From contig NZ_CP131913.1 in assembly GCF_030704205.1 (NCBI RefSeq), forward strand, positions 248,001 through 312,000: DNA of 64,000 bases. The letters are read 5' to 3'. Positions within the stretch are counted from its first letter, which is position 1, and each line of letters begins with the position of its first letter. This document shows positions 18,714 through 27,866 of this stretch, one piece after another. This DNA comes from Halomonas alkalicola (GTDB lineage: Bacteria > Pseudomonadota > Gammaproteobacteria > Pseudomonadales > Halomonadaceae). A program made the translations under genes and the position numbers. A model generated the notes under the pieces. It ran no database searches. It saw only the letters and a list, made by a program, of their open reading frames with translations, and was not told the DNA's origin.

Positions 18714-18977
18714 TTACTTGGCCATTAACAGGCGCTCTTGCAGCTCTCTGAGCGCCCTGGCGAGCGTAGTGTGAGACATGCCGCCCCACGCCTCCATAGT
18801 CTTGTGCGTGGCAGAGAGATCTCCATTATTTCGGCCATTGTGCTGATAGCCCAGCGCCATCAGCACCCTCATAGCCGAGCCGGAGAGCTCGCGGAAATCT
18901 TCGTGAGCCATCAGGAGCCGAGGCAGCGTGAAGGCACCGGCAGGCCCCCAATTCACCCTATACTTCTTTCTGGCCAT
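18714..18977 (-). pseudogene. small HTH-like element gene, N-terminal part (split by IS21-family element)
   Basis: About 85 native codons start at ATG 18977, and the frame then runs a few bases to a stop formed at the IS border. The protein is basic at the start (MARKKYRVNWG) and contains a winged-helix-like segment (FRELSGSAMRVLMAL then THKTMEAWGGMSHTTLARAL), consistent with DNA binding. The family is common in cryptic prophages and integrative elements, but I know no assigned function. The missing C-terminus lies at 14148-14297. A palindrome just upstream of the ATG may be its operator. An IS256-type element sits immediately upstream and probably removed the native promoter. Confidence 0.7.
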
Positions 18978-18986
18978 GCTATAGTC

Positions 18987-18999
18987 CCACTGGCAGTGG
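18987..18999. promoter_or_regulatory. 13-bp palindrome upstream of the HTH-like gene
   Basis: CCACTGGCAGTGG is a perfect palindrome around a central base, 9 bp upstream of the ATG at 18977. The position suits an autoregulatory operator overlapping the leader. It is inferred only from symmetry and place. Confidence 0.4.
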
Positions 19000-19007
19000 A
19001 GTTATTG

Positions 19008-20374
19008 TCAAATCCTGTGTACGGCAGGTCAGGCGGCAGTCCTGTCTGACTGATCGGTCAAGGGTTCGCCGTCCTTGAACTGGACGTTGTTCACGACCAG
19101 CTCCAGCTTGTTGAACCCCTTGATCCGCTTCCAGCGCTTCTGGGCGCTCTGAAGCAGCTTGAAGACCATCGCCAGGGTCGTCGCTCTGGAGCCGCAGTTC
19201 CGGCTGCGCTTGCTCCGCAGGCGGACCGTGGCGAAGGTCGATTCGATCGGGTTGGTGGTGCGGATATGCACCCAGTGTTCTGCCGGGTAGTCATAGAACG
19301 CCAGCAGCTCCTCCCGATCCTTGGCCAGGCACTCCATGGCTCTGGGGTACTTGGCCTCGAAGCGTTTCACCGTGCGATCGAAAGCCTTGTGCGCCTCATC
19401 GCGGGTCTCGGCCATCCAGATCTCATGGAGGTCGGCCTTGACCTTGGGCTGCACGGATTTAGGCAGTTTATTCAATACGTTGGCAGTCTTGTGGACCCAG
19501 CAGCGCTGGTGCTCGGTCTCTGGATAGACCTTGCTCAACGCCGCCCAGAAGCCCATGGCGCCGTCGCCAACCGCTAGCTTGGGGGCCGTCGTCAGCCCGC
19601 GCTCGCGTAGCCCCGTGAGCAGCTCTTTCCAGCTGGCCTCTGACTCACGCTGCCCATCCTCGACGACGACCAACTCCTTGCGGCCCTGCTCGGTGACGCC
19701 GATGATCACCAGCAGACACAGACGGTCATCCAAGCGCACGTTGCTGTACACGCCGTCTGCCCACCAGTAGACGTAACGCTGGTCTGCCAGGTCACGCTTT
19801 TGCCAGTCGGCATGCTCGTCCTCCCACTGCTTCTTGAGGCGAGACACGGTGTTGGCCGACAGTCCCTTGGCCTGGTCGCCCAGCAACGCCGCCAGCGCCT
19901 CCTGATAGTCGCCGGTGGAGACCCCCTTCAGGTAGAGCCAGGGGATCAGCTCCTCAATGCTGCGGGCCCGCTTCAGATAGGGCGGCAGCAGCGCGCTGCT
20001 GAAGGTGATCCCGTCACCGCTGCGGTCACGGACCCGGGGGACCTTGACCGCAACGTCGCCGATGCCAGTCTGTACCCGTTCGTTCGGGAAGATAGCCGTT
20101 GCGCACCACGGCTCGACGGCCGTCTTCCAGCGTCTTGTCGGCATATAGCTCCAAGAACGTACTCAACTCCGCCTCCACGGCCTTGGCGATCAGGTCTCGG
20201 GCCCCTTTGCGCAGCAACTCATGCAACGGATCAGTAGCGCCGGCGTCTGGCTGCGTCACGGCTTGGAGAGTAGAATTGCTCATGGCGTATCCATCCTATG
20301 CTGGTTGTGATCTGGCGTGATCAATCAGCAGGATACGCCACCCTCTCTACTTCCCTCCATACACAAGACTTGAG
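19008..20374 (-). mobile_element. IS256-family element, copy A (defective)
   Basis: End sequences are imperfect inverted repeats: TCAAATCCTGTGTACGG on the left and, read inward on the other strand, TCAAGTCTTGTGTATGG on the right. Borders are approximate by a few bases and I could not find a flush target duplication. The transposase gene has a frameshift. Confidence 0.75.
19029..20283 (-). pseudogene. IS256-family transposase, frameshifted
   Basis: The N-terminal reading frame starts at ATG 20283 (MSNSTLQAV) and reaches RRAVVRNGYLPER. The rest of the protein continues in another frame from about 20080 (VQTGIGDVAVKVPRVRDRS) to a stop at 19029. The shift lies in a CCGAACGAACGGG repeat, so one base was gained or lost, or misread. 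The remainder has the Mutator/IS256 hallmarks: YVYWWADGVYSNVR (first Asp), LAVGDGAMGFW (second Asp), a CWVHK motif, and NPIESTFATVRLR (Glu). Full length would be about 415 residues. Not functional as read. Confidence 0.88.
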
Positions 20375-20485
20375 CTTAACTCCTGGCAGTGCGGCTCCAC
20401 ATGCGAGGGCCGTCATGTTGCTGGCTATCTGCTGAAGGTCTGGGCTATCATCCATGGGCTCAATCAGGAATGATGCCTCGATACC

Positions 20486-20515
20486 AGAAGCTGCTGTGTC
20501 GGGGCTTCTTTTTTT
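20486..20515 (+). terminator. possible Rho-independent terminator on plus strand
   Basis: AGAAGC (20486-20491) pairs with GCTTCT (20504-20509) followed by seven Ts. It is oriented for plus-strand transcription arriving from the left, where no plus-strand gene now exists. It may protect the minus-strand KilA-N gene from read-through. Confidence 0.4.
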
Positions 20516-20968
20516 ACCCGCATTTCTCACCTCGCCATGACAGCCGAGGCCTCAGGTGATGCTCTACGTACTCGGCCAAGGCCTGCTTACGCTCTTGGAA
20601 GCTCATTCCTTGCCCCAACAAAAAAATGTTCCGTTGTTCGGTCATGGCCACCAAACGGAGGTCTGAAGGGGTCATCGTGTCCCGGTCGCGTTCCGTAGGC
20701 TCGCCGAAAAGAATGCTATTGATCAGGCGAGACTCATTCATGAAGTGATGGCGGGATGACTGCTTTCCCTGGGCTTCCCGAGTCAGACTCAAGGCATCGC
20801 ACATTCCTTGATAGCCGATGGCCGCAGCGTCTCGGAGATGCTGCCAGCCGTCCTGAGGGCCGTGGATCACAGCATCGATCTGCATGTCGCACCAGACAGC
20901 GAAGTCCATGGACAGCCAGCGGGCGAAAGCAACGGCCAGCTTGGGGTGTAGCCACGTGCCAGGAGACT
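20514..20968 (-). pseudogene. KilA-N domain protein, C-terminal part (split by IS256 copy B)
   Basis: This is the continuation of the KilA-N gene after the IS256 insertion. The frame read from the border gives SPGTWLHPKLAVAFARWL, then DFAVWCDMQIDAVI, the signature second half of a KilA-N DNA-binding domain. About 100 further residues follow, with a helical C-terminus. KilA-N proteins occur in phages and integrative elements as antirepressors or regulators. An internal ATG (20909) could start a fragment but would lack the domain's first half. With the N-terminal part the rebuilt protein is 227 residues. Confidence 0.85.
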
Positions 20969-20976
20969 TGCCACCT

Positions 20977-22361
20977 GGTAACGTCCCGGGAAGAGGTGTA
21001 ATTCAGACGGGAGGATGAGGTCACCATGGGCCTTCGATAAAGTTGCAAGTCGCCAAACACGCAACCAACCGAAGGAACCCCACGATGACCAACAAGAGCA
21101 TGGCACTGACGGAGCTGCTTGAAAAGCGAGCGGTGGCACCGGACTTCCTGCGTGAGACGCTGGCCTTCATGCTCCAGGAGCTGATGGAGCACGAGGTGGC
21201 CGAGCTGTGCGGGGCCGATCGCCACGAGCGCTCCGAGGAGCGGGTCAACCGGCGCAATGGCTACCGGGAGCGGCCGTTGGAGACGCGTATGGGCCGAGTG
21301 GATCTCAAGGTCCCCAAGCTCCGCCAGGGCAGCTACTTCCCCGGCTTCCTCGAGCCGCGGCGGATGAGCGAGCAAGCGCTCACGGCGGTGGTGCAGGAGG
21401 CCTACGTGCAGGGCATCTCCACTCGTAAGGTCGACGAGCTGGTCCAGGCCATGGGGATGACCGGGATCTCCAAGTCGCAGGTCTCCCGACTGTGCGCCTC
21501 GATCGATGAGCGCGTCCAGAGCTTCCTGGAGCGGCCGCTGGAGGGGCACTGGCCCTACGTATGGCTCGACGCGACCTATATCAAGAGTCGAGAGCACGGC
21601 CCGGTAGCGAGCCAGGCGGTGGTGGTGGCCACGGCGGTGAATCAGGACGGTTACCGTGAGGTGCTGGGCCTCTCCGCAGGTCCGGCTGAGACGGAGGGCT
21701 TCTGGACGGCGTTCCTACGCTCGCTGGTGGCCCGGGGGCTGAAGGGCACTCGCCTGGTCATCTCCGACGCTCACGAGGGGCTGAAAAAGGCGATCGCGAC
21801 GGTACTGACTGGGGCGGGCTGGCAACGCTGTCGAGTGCACTTCATGCGCAACGTGCTCTCGCAGGTCCCTAAGGCCCACCAGCCAGCGATCTCGGCGGCG
21901 GTGCGCACGGCCTTTGCCCAGCCGGATCAAGCCGCAGCGACGCGCCAGTGGCGGCAGGTGGCCGACAGCCTGCGTGAGCGCTTCGCCAAGGCGGCGGACT
22001 GCATGGATAGCGCCGAGGAGGACGTGCTGGCGTTCATGGCCTTCCCGAAAGATCACTGGCCGAAGTTGGCGTCCACGAACTGCTTGGAGCGGCTGAACAA
22101 GGAGATCAAACGGCGCAGCAACGTCGTCGGGATCTTCCCCAACAACGCGTCGGTGACGCGCCTGGTCGGAGCGGTACTGCTGGAGCAGAACGATGAATGG
22201 CAAGTCAGCCGCCGGTACCTGAGCCTGGAGAGCCTGGCCCCGGTGCTCAAGGAGGCGACTGAGGCAGGCACCGAACAATTGATTCACGAGGAGGCGGCGT
22301 AACAGTCAGCGAAGGCCGCGGTGGCCTCACCCGCTGTTACACCACTTGACGGGACACTACC
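20977..22361 (+). mobile_element. IS256-family element, copy B, 1385 bp
   Basis: The left end starts GGTAACGTCCCGG; the right end, read inward, starts GGTAGTGTCCCGT. The 8-bp target TGCCACCT is duplicated at 20969-20976 and 22362-22369. It carries one intact transposase. Excision with one target copy restores the KilA-N frame (EVWRGGKSPGTWLHP). Confidence 0.93.
21085..22302 (+). CDS. IS256-family (Mutator-type) transposase
   Basis: This 405-residue protein counts from ATG 21085, preceded by GAAGGAA; an upstream ATG at 21043 lies too close to the element end and has no ribosome site. Catalytic residues: Asp in VWLDATYIK, Asp in [10 protein letters not shown], and Glu in [13 protein letters not shown]. 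The RCRVHFMRN motif is typical. Intact and probably active. It belongs to a subgroup different from the frameshifted copy A; the two proteins share little beyond family motifs. Confidence 0.94.
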   Translation: MTNKSMALTELLEKRAVAPDFLRETLAFMLQELMEHEVAELCGADRHERSEERVNRRNGYRERPLETRMGRVDLKVPKLRQGSYFPGFLEPRRMSEQALTAVVQEAYVQGISTRKVDELVQAMGMTGISKSQVSRLCASIDERVQSFLERPLEGHWPYVWLDATYIKSREHGPVASQAVVVATAVNQDGYREVLGLSAGPAETEGFWTAFLRSLVARGLKGTRLVISDAHEGLKKAIATVLTGAGWQRCRVHFMRNVLSQVPKAHQPAISAAVRTAFAQPDQAAATRQWRQVADSLRERFAKAADCMDSAEEDVLAFMAFPKDHWPKLASTNCLERLNKEIKRRSNVVGIFPNNASVTRLVGAVLLEQNDEWQVSRRYLSLESLAPVLKEATEAGTEQLIHEEAA

Positions 22362-22590
22362 TGCCACCTCGCCAGACCTCCACAAGACCATTACCAGATT
22401 TCCTGGTAATGCCCAGTCGGCGCTCAAGGGCTTCGATGTACTCGGCAGTAGAAGACAAGCCGAACCAGTCATTAGGCCGTTTCCCGAAATTCCGGGCCGC
22501 CTCGGTGGCATTGATCCAGCCATTGTTGTTGAACAACACGAGCTGGCCATAGTAGTCGAATCGAACGATGCTGGTTGCGTAGGAAGTCAT
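22362..22590 (-). pseudogene. KilA-N domain protein, N-terminal part
   Basis: It starts at ATG 22590, inside the ATGA that ends the AlpA-like gene. It encodes the first half of the KilA-N domain: VLFNNNGWINATEAARNFG then ALERRLGITRKSGNG and VEVWRGG, where the IS256 element begins. In the rebuilt gene this continues directly into KSPGTWLHPKL. Translational coupling to the AlpA-like gene suggests one regulatory operon of the integrative element. As it stands the product would be truncated in mid-domain. Confidence 0.87.
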
Positions 22591-22892
22591 TGCCCCCCCT
22601 CCCCGAAACGACTCGCGGCGGCGGTGCTCCCCACAGCATTGCCATCCGCCAGCCAGGCGAGCACATCGCTGAGGCGGTAGCGGATCGCTCGACCACGCTT
22701 CACGAAGGGCGGCGTTGGCTTGCCCAACAAGCTGCCGGTGACGCGGGACTTGCGCACAGTGGAAGGTTGTGCGGGGATCAGATGGGGAAAGACGGCAGAC
22801 TCGGGGAGTTCGATCAGTGCCGGGTCGAAGCCGTCGCGGTAGCGGGCCAGAGCATTGGCCAGAATAGCAGCGGCGTTGCTGGTGGTGCGCAT
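22587..22892 (-). CDS. AlpA/excisionase-like helix-turn-helix protein
   Basis: This 101-residue protein has a C-terminal half (LLGKPTPPFVKRGRAIRYRL then SDVLAWLAD) that is the MerR-superfamily winged helix used by AlpA-type regulators and excisionases. A signature Arg-Tyr pair precedes the last helix. The N-terminal half is helical and unassigned. Proteins of this kind regulate integrase or direct excision of integrative elements. The start codon is inside a 10-bp inverted repeat (22890-22924), with GAGG 8 bases upstream in the loop. The gene overlaps the KilA-N start by 4 bases. Confidence 0.72.
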   Translation of the reverse strand: MRTTSNAAAILANALARYRDGFDPALIELPESAVFPHLIPAQPSTVRKSRVTGSLLGKPTPPFVKRGRAIRYRLSDVLAWLADGNAVGSTAAASRFGEGGQ

Positions 22893-22924
22893 CGGTGCAT
22901 CCTCGTTGATTGGGGTGCACCGAT
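22890..22924 (-). promoter_or_regulatory. inverted repeat covering the AlpA-like start codon
   Basis: CATCGGTGCA (22890-22899) and TGCACCGATG (22915-22924) are exact complements. On the minus-strand transcript the stem contains the AUG, and the loop holds GAGG. It may act as an RNA hairpin limiting translation or as a DNA operator. Confidence 0.5.
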
Positions 22925-23003
22925 GGTCAGCTAAGCAGAGCTAGGTAGGTTCCAAATGGAGCGGACAGCGTTCCTTTTAGATTCTAGGTGGGAGTATGTC
23001 GAA

Positions 23004-23624
23004 TCAGGATCCTTCGGTCGCTCGATCCTCCCTGATGGCCTGTATTTCCTTGATGGTGTCGGCTATCGGATCTTTGTCCAACTTCAGTCCACGTCGCTCC
23101 AGAATGGCTTGAAGGGTGATAGCAGCCTTGTAGGGCTGATCTGGGATCACACCATCCATAGCCTCCAGTGCTAGAGCCTCAATCAATGTCAGGTAGGTAT
23201 GCCGACGTCTTGCGTGCAGCGGCCTATCTTGCTGCTGAGCACGTTCCATTGCATTAGCGTGCTTGGCTCGCAGCGCCTCGGGAATGTCACCATCGGTTGC
23301 TCCCGTCGATTTCAGCCAGCGGTAGATCTCTTGGCGCTCAAATGTCAGCTGAACACGATCAGCAAGAGCCAAGTGCCAGGAGGTGTCATCCACATCTCTC
23401 GGCTGCCAAGAGCAATCCGATAGCATTAGCTCTTCACCCCTGAGCTTTATTCCAGGCTTAGGGGCATGTTCCATAACGCGATATGGCTTGAGCTCACCGA
23501 GGTGGGCTGCATTAAAAATGGCCCGACGCCATTCCTCATATTCATCAGGAATGTCATCGGCCAGCAAGCTTGCAACATCATGGCAGTGAAGATGGCTGGC
23601 AACATGCCAAGGTGAAAGGGCCAT
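23004..23624 (-). CDS. unknown protein of integrative element
   Basis: This is a 206-residue soluble protein without signal peptide or membrane segment. I do not recognise an enzymatic motif. The C-terminal 60 residues (ALALEAMDGVIPDQPYK then AILERRGLKLDKDPIADTIKEI) look like a conserved helical module seen in small integrative elements of Pseudomonas relatives. The N-terminal half is acidic and Trp-rich (DEYEEWRRAIFNAAHLGEL). It lies between the toxin-antitoxin pair and the AlpA-like gene on the same strand, so it is probably part of the element backbone. Confidence 0.6.
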   Translation of the reverse strand: MALSPWHVASHLHCHDVASLLADDIPDEYEEWRRAIFNAAHLGELKPYRVMEHAPKPGIKLRGEELMLSDCSWQPRDVDDTSWHLALADRVQLTFERQEIYRWLKSTGATDGDIPEALRAKHANAMERAQQQDRPLHARRRHTYLTLIEALALEAMDGVIPDQPYKAAITLQAILERRGLKLDKDPIADTIKEIQAIREDRATEGS

Positions 23625-23742
23625 CGCGCTACTCCTCGCGCTTACTCCAGTAATATGGCTGGCGAGCGTGGTGGAGTGCCAACGCTTTCAGGTGATCGGC
23701 CTTAGCCAACCAAGGGGGGGCAGTGCCTACCGTGTAACAGAG

Positions 23743-24090
23743 TCAGTCGTCGAGAGTAAGCTGTTGCACATGGATACCCATGGCGGCCGCCAGCTTCTTC
23801 AGAGTGGTATGCCGCGGCTTGGCGTCCGGGCGCTCCCACTGCGCGACCTGGGCTTGCGACACCCCTATGCGCGCGGCCAGGTCAGCCTGAGTCATGCCCA
23901 GATACTCGCGCCAGCAGCGAAGTAGCGGCACCTCGTCGGTCAGGTTCCGGCTGACGATCTCATGCGGCAAGGTCAGGGCCTCCACCTCGCCGGCCTGCTC
24001 CACCAGTTCAGTGAACTGCTCCAGGGGCACGACGGCATAGCGACGGCCCGCCTCCTCGCTGATGCGATAATCAATAGGTGCGTTCATCAC
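23743..24090 (-). CDS. Xre/HigA-type antitoxin
   Basis: This 115-residue protein has an HTH_XRE domain in the C-terminal half (YLGMTQADLAARIGVSQAQ, then VAQWERPDAKPRHTTLKKLA). The N-terminal half (YAVVPLEQFTELVEQAG) resembles antitoxin dimerisation arms. It overlaps the toxin gene by 20 bases, toxin first, the higBA order. It should neutralise the toxin and repress the shared promoter. Confidence 0.85.
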   Translation of the reverse strand: MMNAPIDYRISEEAGRRYAVVPLEQFTELVEQAGEVEALTLPHEIVSRNLTDEVPLLRCWREYLGMTQADLAARIGVSQAQVAQWERPDAKPRHTTLKKLAAAMGIHVQQLTLDD

Positions 24091-24337
24091 GCTTTCTCAC
24101 CTCCTCGATGGACACCACGCGCAGCCCGGTCTCTACGTCGAACAGCACGCGATATCGGCCAACGCGGAGCCGGTAGTTGTGCTGGTGGTGCTTCAACAGC
24201 TTGATGTCCTTGGTAGCCATGCAGCCCGGCCAGTCGCTTAGCTCGCCCACACTGTCCACGATTCTTTTCTGGTCGGGCTTCGGTATCTTCCTAGCCTGCT
24301 TTGTGGCCTTCAGCGTCCACTGCACTTGATAGGTCAT
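24071..24337 (-). CDS. RelE/ParE-family toxin
   Basis: This 88-residue basic protein begins MTYQVQWTLKATKQARKIPK and has the compact RelE fold pattern, ending RVGRYRVLFDVETGLRVV and EVRKRDERTY. RelE members cleave mRNA on the ribosome; ParE members poison gyrase, and sequence alone does not decide. The pairing with an Xre antitoxin downstream suggests element stabilisation. Direct repeats ACTTATGAAAACTTATG overlap the start region and could contribute to autoregulation. Confidence 0.85.
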   Translation of the reverse strand: MTYQVQWTLKATKQARKIPKPDQKRIVDSVGELSDWPGCMATKDIKLLKHHQHNYRLRVGRYRVLFDVETGLRVVSIEEVRKRDERTY

Positions 24338-24401
24338 AAGTTTTCATAAGTTTAAGGTATTGTCGGCGCAGCCGCAAGCTCGGCGCTGTCGTTGCGGCCA
24401 G

Positions 24402-24722
24402 CTATCGCACAAGCGTCAACGACTCGCCCACCTCGGCTGCTGCGTCACTGGTGCCGGCCCCCTGCCCTGCGGCCTTCCGAGCGAACAGCTCTACGGCATC
24501 GCGCTTGTGATCTGGCGCCAGGTGGGCATAGAACTTGATCGTTGTCTCGATGCTGCTGTGTGCCATCAGCTTGGAGACGGTCAGAATGTCGGCGCCGGCC
24601 ATGACGAGCTGGCTCGCGAAGTTGTGGCGCAGGCTGTAGAGCAGCAGATCATCTGGCAATCCACCCAGCTTGCGAACAGAGGCCCATGGCTTCTGCATGG
24701 CCGTCTGGCTCATCCTCTTGCC
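24402..24722 (-). pseudogene. tyrosine integrase, C-terminal part (split by IS1380-type element)
   Basis: It continues the integrase frame after the IS1380-type element. It reads GKRMSQTAM, then LLLYSLRHNFASQLVMAG (the R-H box), then KLMAHSSIETTIKFYAHL, with the catalytic Tyr in FYAH. The ATG at 24713 is only an internal Met. Rebuilt with 26448-27521 the integrase is 464 residues with one GTTAC copy, in frame. Confidence 0.9.
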
Positions 24723-24727
24723 GTTAC

Positions 24728-26447
24728 CCCGCCTTATTCACGAGGGCGCTGATTGAGCGGTCTGAAGGTACTGGCTGTTGGCATTGCTTATCAGGATTCG
24801 CCTCTTCAGCGCGAGTGGCTGTTGAGTAATGCCAGAACGCAGCCCTTTTCCTACTTACTTATAGCTCTTTGGAATCAATGGCGGCCGTCCAAGCAGCCGT
24901 GATCGCCGACCGCCGCTCCGGTCGCTCGCTTTCTGATGCTGTGGTGGTCTCGCAGGAGCGTCAGCTCAGTGCGGTCAGCTTCGGTAGCCCCTTCAGCAGC
25001 GTCGGCCACCACTTGTCGGCGGCGGCACCCAGATGAACGGTGATTCGCCGAGCGTGCAGCCTCAGCGTGGCGGCGACCTTGAGCACCTGCTCGCGCATCC
25101 GGCTCAGGCTCCAGCCTTGTCGGGTTTGCCGCTCCAGGAGGCAGCGCAGGCCATGCAGGACCTGGTAGGCGTAGAGACTGAGCAGCAAGCTCACCTCGTT
25201 GCGCGCCATCACGTCCTGAACGGTGGAGGCGCCGCGATCGGTCGACGAGAGGTGCACGTCGAGCGCCGACTTCACTTCGCCCATGTGCGCCTCGGCGCTG
25301 CCGCGCTTGCGATAGAGTGCTAGGACCTTCTCTGGCGGCCAGTCGAACTTGCTGAGGTTGGTGACCAGGAAGAAGGCATGCAGCAGCAGGTCATCGGGGC
25401 GCTCCTGCACGACCAGCACGACGCGCCGTGGTGCCGGCCAGGAACCGGCTTGGTACTCAAGGTCATGGCACCATTCTCGAGGCTGTTCAGGCGGTCGGCC
25501 GCGGGGCCGCTTCAGGTAGGGCGCCGCCAATTTTTGCAGGCCCTTGTGGCTGCGTAACCGGCCCAGATACTCGATGTCGCGCTCTTCCAGCGCCTCCAGC
25601 GTGTCGTTGTCGGTGAATCCGGCATCGATGCGCACCCGAACCTGGGCGCCAGTGCTCTCGTTGAGCCGCGTCACCAGATGGGGGATCCATGTATCGGCAT
25701 TCTCAGCCGGGCCGGCGTTGCCCTCGCGTAGCAGGCCACCGACCATGTCGCCTGTTTCGGCCAGCGAGGCGACCAGCGGCGAGTAGATGCGGGTACCGTA
25801 AAGGCCATGGTAGGCCGAGCCACCTTGGTGACCGTGGACCTCGATCGGCAGGCCGTCGATGTCCAGCGTCAGCTGCTTGGGGCGCTCGCCGTTCTTCAGC
25901 GAGGTCAGGCGCCAGAGCACCAGCCGCAGCAGGCCTTCGTGCACGGCATCGATGTTGTCGTTGCGGCCGAGGCAGGTCAGCAGCCGCGACAGCGTGGCTT
26001 GAGACGGCCGGTCCTGCGCCAATGGCGTCGTCCCGCGCGCGTCGCTACAGGCCAACTGCCAGAGAGCGGGTCACGGCGCAGCGTGTCGGTATCGCTGAGA
26101 TCGATCCAGCCCATCGCGCGCTGCAGCACCAGGGTGCGTAGCTGACTGGCCAGGGAGTGGCGGATACGCAGCGGGTGACGCGGATCGACCAGGTTGTCTT
26201 CGAGCGCCTCAATCACGCCGCTGTTGTCGAGGGCTTCACGCAGCAACAAAGCGCCGCTGTCGCTGGTGGTGCGGTGGCCGCTCAGCTCGACACGGACAGA
26301 GCCGTTGCACGAGGGCGTCCAGGTGGATAGGCTTTCACCCATAGCGGATGGCTCCCTTGGATCAGGTTCTTGGCGGAACACACTGAATTTTCAAGAGGAT
26401 ACCATCCGCTATCTTCGTTTTCAGGCCGGTCTCATGAATAAGGCGGG
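24728..26447 (-). mobile_element. IS1380-type element, 1720 bp
   Basis: Ends are inverted repeats: CCCGCCTTATTCACGAGG on the left and, on the other strand from the right, CCCGCCTTATTCATGAGA. The 5-bp target GTTAC is duplicated at 24723-24727 and 26448-26452. The transposase inside is frameshifted. Excision restores the integrase frame. Confidence 0.9.
24961..26381 (-). pseudogene. IS1380-type transposase, frameshifted
   Basis: The N-terminal frame starts at 26381 (MFRQEPDPREPSAMGES) and is correct to TDTLRRDPL. The rest runs in another frame from about 26060 (LACSDARGTTPLAQDRPSQ) to the stop at 24961. The cause is an AGAGAG run where AGAG is expected (near 26061-26066), a 2-base gain. DDE residues remain: Asp in TLDIDGLPIEVHG, Asp in RIDAGFTDNDT, Glu in GSAEAHMGEVK. 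The rebuilt length is about 470 residues. Inactive as read. Confidence 0.87.
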
Positions 26448-26452
26448 GTTAC

Positions 26453-27521
26453 GTGGCGAGGGGAACACCAGGCCTGCTCTAGGGGTACCCGACTGGTGGT
26501 GCCAGGTCCTGAGCACCTCCACCACGGGCGTCGACAGCAGAAACGTCATCGGCTCTGGATGATGATGAGCAGTCTTCTCGATTACCTTGCGAATGGTTCG
26601 AAAGTCCAGATTGACATGCTCCCAACGCAACCCGAACAGATCTCCAGGCCGGAAGCCGGTGTAATACATCGTTAAAATCCAAGGCGCCACGTGGTCGACA
26701 TAGGCGACGTCATCTAGGTCAGGCAGATACCCCTTCCCATGGGCTCGACTGCTCCGGCGCTGAGCACGCTTCTCCTCCTGATACGCTTCCAGGCCAACAA
26801 ACAGCGCATCAACCTCCTCGCGCTCCAGGTACCTTCGCTGTGAGGCCTGATCGGCCATGTCATCATTGCTCATGGCCGGACGCTGCAGCTTGACCCCTTT
26901 CAGGGGATGCGCAGGAATCAGCTCGCGCTCCGCAGCATGGGCCAGAAGCGCGCAGAGAGCATCGTAGGACCTCTTCAACGTGCCAAATGCCCTGGCCTTT
27001 GGGGGAGGATCGTCCTTTGCTCTTGGCCGCTTGCCGAGCTCCTGCTTGGCTTGCCAGCGTTCAACGTCAGCTCGTGTCAAGCTCGACATGGGCTTGCCAA
27101 GCCAGTCCGCAAAATCTCTCTCGATTCGCCGTATGGTGGTGGTACCATCCTTTTTCCTGCTCTGGTACGCCGAGTAGGGCCCCGTCAGATACGCCCCCAA
27201 TGTTTGGAGCTGCTGGCGCTCGGCATCGGCTTTGGCCGCTTCCAGAACGGCCCTGGGGTCTCCCCCCTGAGCTACAACGGCCAGCGCCTCATTGGCGTCC
27301 TTACGGGCCTGGGCGGCCGTTAGCGTGCCATAGCGACCAAGAGTCAGGACTCTCTGCTTGCCGGCCTTCGTGCGGTAGTACAAGCGGAAAGTAAGGCCAC
27401 GCTTGCCTGGGCGCACATGGAAGCCAGGCAGGTCGGTGTCGAAGACGTTATCAGCCGGGGGCTCCTTGGCGAGGTGCTCCAATGCCTTGGTTGTGAGCTT
27501 CATACTGGCGGTGCTGGCCAC
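26453..27521 (-). pseudogene. tyrosine integrase, N-terminal part
   Basis: It starts at ATG 27521. It has an N-terminal DUF4102-like arm-binding domain (LPGFHVRPGKRGLTFRLYYR then RVLTLGRYGTLT), a SAM-like core-binding domain (about 115-215) and the first catalytic motif (MYYTGFRPGDLFGLRWEHV, with the Arg). It breaks at VFPSPRN where GTTAC begins. This is the P4-like integrase family that uses tRNA 3' ends, in line with the tRNA-Pro fragment 170 bp from its start. With the gene split, the integrative element is presently immobile unless helped in trans. Confidence 0.9.
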
Positions 27522-27688
27522 GCTGACCCCCGTTTTCTAGGTAGCAAATAGGTAGCAAACGGAGGATATAACGGCCCACAACGGGCAACAACAAGCAATC
27601 ACTGATAAAACATCAAGCCACTGTTTCAAAATGGATTTTTGTTGATATACGTTTCTGTAAGTGGATACTGATTTATGATCAAAATGGA

Positions 27689-27733
27689 ATGGGGTTGCAA
27701 AGGTCGCAGGTTCGAATCCTGTCGCTCCGACCA
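27689..27733 (+). other. tRNA-Pro(GGG) 3' fragment, probable attachment site
   Basis: The sequence runs from an anticodon-arm-like ATGGGGTTGC through the T-arm GCAGGTTCGAATCCTGT to CGCTCCGACCA, the 3' half of a Pro tRNA. The 5' half is absent here, so it is not a working tRNA gene. Its place beside the integrase start fits a distal att copy, with the intact tRNA expected to the left of the window. Confidence 0.75.
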
Positions 27734-27745
27734 CTTAACATCGAG

Positions 27746-27783
27746 AAAACGCCGCTCAGGGTCACACCGAAGCGGCGTTTTTT
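27746..27783 (+). terminator. Rho-independent terminator after the tRNA-Pro fragment
   Basis: AAACGCCGCT pairs with AGCGGCGTTT across a 14-base loop, followed by Ts. It is probably the native terminator of the tRNA-Pro locus, marking the chromosomal or older side of the junction. Confidence 0.85.
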
Positions 27784-27866
27784 GTTGTACGTGGTGGAAG
27801 CCTGGTGGAATGTCAGTCAATGATCAGCTGCCCGGCTATGCTGTGATCATGGACAGGAGAGGCGCA

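Noticed and set aside
20734..21597. 287-codon minus-strand open frame across the IS256 end
   Set aside because: Mostly antisense to the IS256 transposase and out of frame with the KilA-N gene.
27689..27733. Complete tRNA gene
   Set aside because: The 5' acceptor strand and D-arm are absent, so it is an attachment fragment.
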